The position numbers and the translations under genes were made by a program. The notes under the pieces are model-generated. The model searched no databases and was not told the origin of the DNA. It saw only the letters and a list, made by a program, of their open reading frames with translations. Of a stretch of DNA of 16,210 nt, positions 14,686 through 16,210 are shown in pieces; position 1 is the stretch's first letter, and every line of letters starts with the position of its first letter. This stretch comes from JAUJNH01 sp038253125. GTDB taxonomy: Bacteria > Actinomycetota > Acidimicrobiia > Acidimicrobiales > JAUJNH01. The stretch is from assembly GCA_038253125.1 (NCBI GenBank), contig JBBSHM010000058.1:1-16210 (forward strand), written 5' to 3'.

Positions 14686-14714
14686 CCGGCCGCGTCATCT
14701 GGCTACCATATGGT
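14682..14714 (+). promoter_or_regulatory. Toxin–antitoxin promoter with palindromic operator
   Basis: The −35-like CTGACC (14682–14687) lies in the scpA stop region. After a 16-base spacer comes the −10-like TACCAT (14704–14709), 7 bases before the antitoxin GTG at 14717, matching a leaderless transcript. The perfect 10-bp palindrome ACCATATGGT (14705–14714) overlaps the −10 and the predicted start region. RHH antitoxins generally bind such palindromes as dimers, so autorepression is likely (inference). Confidence 0.6.
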
Positions 14715-14716
14715 CT

Positions 14717-15013
14717 GTGGCTCGGACTCAGACCCTGGTGCAGCTGAACGAGGCTCTGATTGCCGCGCTGGACGAGCGGGCGGCGAGACAGGGCGTCTCC
14801 CGCAGCCACTTGATCCGCGAGGCTGTCGAGTCCTATGTCCGTGACGATCTCGACGCCGAGATCGCTCGCAAGATCATCGCAGGCTACCGGCGCCATCCTC
14901 AGTGGGAGCCCGACGAGTGGGGAGATCTGTTGGCTCTGTCGGATCGTGCCGCAGGCGACACCCACAGGCGTCTGGATGAGGAAGAGAGGGCGGCAGGGCA
15001 CCAGCGGTGGTAG
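14717..15013 (+). CDS. Ribbon-helix-helix (CopG-type) antitoxin
   Basis: The product has 98 residues. The N terminus TQTLVQLNEALIAALDERAARQGVSRSHLIREAVESYV (from residue 5) is a complete RHH fold: a beta strand for DNA contact, helix 1, the GVSRS turn, and helix 2. The remaining ~50 residues (ARKIIAGYRRHPQWEPDEWGDLLALSDRAAGDTHRRLDEEE) form an acidic, Trp-containing tail of the kind that wraps and neutralises MazF-type toxins. It overlaps the toxin gene by seven bases, the normal antitoxin-first order. GTG 14717 fits both the RHH start and the leaderless promoter. It probably neutralises the toxin and represses its own promoter. Base composition is slightly less GC-rich than in the neighbours, consistent with acquisition, but the stretch is too short to be sure. 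Confidence 0.87.
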   Translation: MARTQTLVQLNEALIAALDERAARQGVSRSHLIREAVESYVRDDLDAEIARKIIAGYRRHPQWEPDEWGDLLALSDRAAGDTHRRLDEEERAAGHQRW

Positions 15014-15321
15014 CACGCGGGGAGGTGTGGTGGGCCGAGCTGCCGCAGGCCGGGCGCCGACCCGTTGTCGTGCTCACCCGAGACGAGGTGGTCGAGGCCA
15101 TGGCCGCCGTGACGGTGGCCACCGTCACCACCCGTCGGCGCGACATCCCGACGGAGGTGCCCCTCGACGTGGATGACGGCATGCCCCGGCCGTGCGTCGT
15201 CTCACTCGACAACGTGGTCACCGAGCGCAAGGCCCACCTGGTGGAACGGATCACCCGGCTCGGCCCCGATCGGATGCTCGAGGTGTGCCGGGCCCTTGCC
15301 CACGCCACCGGTTGTGGCTGA
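15007..15321 (+). CDS. MazF/PemK-type endoribonuclease toxin
   Basis: The product has 104 residues. The N terminus ARGEVWWAELPQAGRRPVVVLTRDE (from residue 3) is the typical MazF/PemK opening, with the catalytic-region Arg at 17–18. TTRRRDIPTEVPLD (41–54) carries the conserved Thr49, and CVVSLDNVVTERKAHLVERITRLGPDRM is the conserved C-terminal strand and helix. Such toxins cut mRNA, and some cut tRNA or rRNA, at short sequence motifs; the target sequence cannot be predicted here. GTG 15007 overlaps the antitoxin stop, so toxin synthesis is probably coupled to antitoxin synthesis. No catalytic residue appears missing, so it is expected to be active. Confidence 0.9.
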   Translation: MVARGEVWWAELPQAGRRPVVVLTRDEVVEAMAAVTVATVTTRRRDIPTEVPLDVDDGMPRPCVVSLDNVVTERKAHLVERITRLGPDRMLEVCRALAHATGCG

Positions 15322-15323
15322 CA

Positions 15324-15353
15324 CCCGGGCGTCGTGCGCTGGATCAGCCCGGG
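15324..15353. terminator. Possible hairpin between convergent mazF-like and acyl carrier genes
   Basis: CCCGGGC (15324–15330) and GCCCGGG (15347–15353) can pair around a 16-base loop in the 53-base gap between two converging genes. There is no T-run on either side. Its position suggests a two-way terminator, but a 7-bp GC stem can occur by chance here. Confidence 0.35.
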
Positions 15354-15374
15354 CGCCTGCGCCGGTCACGGCCC

Positions 15375-15623
15375 TCAGGCGCTCAGGGTGCTGTACACGT
15401 AGTCGAAGGCCTCGGCCACGGTGGTGAGCGGCTGGTCCTCGGGGGGCTCGGGGATCTTGGCGTCGTACGCCTCCTCCAGGGCCAAGGTCAGCTCGACAAA
15501 GGCGAGCGAGTCGACGTCGAGGTCGTCCTTCAGGTTCGCCTCGGGCACCACCGTCGCCGGGGCGATGTCCATCACGTCGGCTGCTGTGTCCTGGAACACC
15601 TTGAAGGCCTGGTCTCGATCCAC
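15375..15623 (-). CDS. Acyl carrier protein
   Basis: The product has 82 residues. The phosphopantetheine site is DLDVDSLAFVELTLALEE, with the modified Ser at 39, in the four-helix ACP pattern (AFKVFQDTAADVMDI; LKDDLDVDSL; IPEPPEDQPLTTVAEAFDYV). It is acidic, as ACPs are. It carries growing acyl chains for fatty-acid synthesis in the cytosol. GTG 15623 was chosen because it starts 11 bases after the fabF stop and gives a normal ACP length; a longer in-frame extension would overlap fabF. The segment after the Ser (LAFVELTLALEEAYDAKI) departs somewhat from the usual DSL-D-x-VEL-x-M-x-LE, so it may be a second, specialised ACP and not the main AcpP. Confidence 0.88.
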   Translation of the reverse strand: MDRDQAFKVFQDTAADVMDIAPATVVPEANLKDDLDVDSLAFVELTLALEEAYDAKIPEPPEDQPLTTVAEAFDYVYSTLSA

Positions 15624-15634
15624 GGGCGGCGAAC

Positions 15635-16210
15635 CTAGACCGCCCGGAACACCAAGGTGGCGTTGTGGCCGCCGAAGCCGAAGCTGTTGGACAGCGCCAC
15701 CTTCACGATCTTGTCCCGGGCTTCGTTCGGCACGACGTCGAGGCCGATCTCGGGGTCGGGGTCGTCGTGGTTGATCGTCGGCGGCAGGATCCCGTGGCGG
15801 ATGCTGAGGATGGTGGAGACGGCTTCGAGGGCGCCGGCGGCCCCGAGGAGGTGCCCGGTCATGGACTTGGTAGATGACACCGGCACCCGGTCGCCGAGCA
15901 CCGCCTTCATGGCCCGGGCCTCGGTGATGTCGTTGAGCTCGGTGGAGGTGCCGTGGGCGTTCACATAGTCGACGTCGGCCGGCCCGGCACCCGCATCGGC
16001 CAGCGCCAGCCGCATGCACCGGATGGCGCCGTCGCCCTCGGGGTGGGGGGCGGTGGCGTGGAAGGCGTCGCTGGTCAGGCCGTAGCCGGCCACCTCGGCC
16101 CAGATCTCGGCGCCGCGGGCCACGGCCCGCTCCCGCTCCTCCAGCACCAGAGCGGCCCCGCCCTCACCGGCCAGGAACCCGTCACGCCCCCGGTCGAACG
16201 GCCTGCTGGC
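15635..16210 (-). CDS. fabF: Beta-ketoacyl-ACP synthase II (C-terminal part; start outside window)
   Basis: The frame is open from the window edge at 16210 to the TAG at 15635–15637, giving the last 191 residues of a protein usually ~410 long. The visible part begins RPFDRGRDGFLAGEGGAALVLEE, the conserved mid-region of KAS II. It then has VDYVNAHGTSTELND with the first active-site His, KSMTGHLLGAAGALE with the conserved Lys and second active-site His, and SFGFGGHNATLVF near the C terminus. The catalytic Cys would lie before the window edge. The enzyme extends acyl-ACP with malonyl-ACP in fatty-acid synthesis. The acyl carrier gene follows 11 bases after its stop, so the two are one operon in the order fabF then ACP, opposite to the acpP–fabF order of Escherichia coli and Streptomyces. 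Confidence 0.95.
   Translation of the reverse strand, partial: ASRPFDRGRDGFLAGEGGAALVLEERERAVARGAEIWAEVAGYGLTSDAFHATAPHPEGDGAIRCMRLALADAGAGPADVDYVNAHGTSTELNDITEARAMKAVLGDRVPVSSTKSMTGHLLGAAGALEAVSTILSIRHGILPPTINHDDPDPEIGLDVVPNEARDKIVKVALSNSFGFGGHNATLVFRAV

Noticed and set aside
15639..16019. N-terminal extension of the acyl carrier frame back to 16019
   Set aside because: It would overlap fabF in another frame with a low-complexity Arg-rich product. GTG 15623 gives a normal ACP.

Overview
The window is about 16 kb of very GC-rich, densely packed DNA. Its codon use is strongly G/C at third positions, and GTG starts are frequent. Gene content and order point to a high-GC actinobacterium. The core order tlyA–nadK–recN–steA–steB(mctB) … pyrG–Nudix … scpA is, as I recall it, that of Mycobacterium tuberculosis (Rv1694–Rv1700, with scpA at Rv1709). 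The phasin-like neighbour, the mostly leaderless-looking promoters and the extra genes fit a deep lineage such as Acidimicrobiia better than a mycobacterium. The phylum is well supported; the class is inference.

Layout. (1) 1–8650, all on +, is one tightly spaced or overlapping run: the 3' end of a phasin-like protein with a Lys/Ala/Pro tail, TlyA rRNA methyltransferase, NAD kinase, RecN, SteA, SteB/MctB, and a 918-residue fusion of a GT2 glycosyltransferase to a degenerate alkaline-phosphatase-like, multi-membrane-span region. (2) 8651–9089 has no gene. It holds a 61-bp tandem repeat carrying seven evenly patterned copies of the 12-bp palindrome CTGGCGCGCCAG (one copy has a single mismatch). 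(3) 9090–12594 on + holds a MraY/WecA-like (PNPT/GT4) membrane transferase, pyrG (with a candidate leaderless leader peptide), a Nudix ADP-ribose pyrophosphatase preceded by a long imperfect hairpin, and a DksA/TraR-type zinc-finger protein. (4) 12609–13846 on − is trpS with a small membrane protein overlapping its end. (5) 13903–15321 on + is scpA, then an RHH–MazF toxin–antitoxin pair where scpB might be expected. (6) 15375–16210 on − is the 3' part of fabF followed by an acyl carrier protein.

How the genes relate. SteA and SteB are known in corynebacteria as a membrane-bound cytokinesis pair. Here they run directly, by a 4-bp start/stop overlap, into the GT2/AlkP-like fusion, and the PNPT transferase follows after the palindrome array. 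A GT2 enzyme plus a polyprenyl-phosphate sugar-phosphate transferase next to SteAB suggests a lipid-linked glycan pathway coupled to division; this is inference. The other genes are housekeeping: ribosome modification, NADP supply, DNA repair, CTP synthesis, tRNA charging, condensin and fatty-acid synthesis.

The least explained items are the palindrome array, the GT2–AlkP fusion, the leaderless leader ORF coupled to pyrG, the hairpin that covers the Nudix ribosome-binding region, and the palindrome overlapping the toxin–antitoxin promoter.
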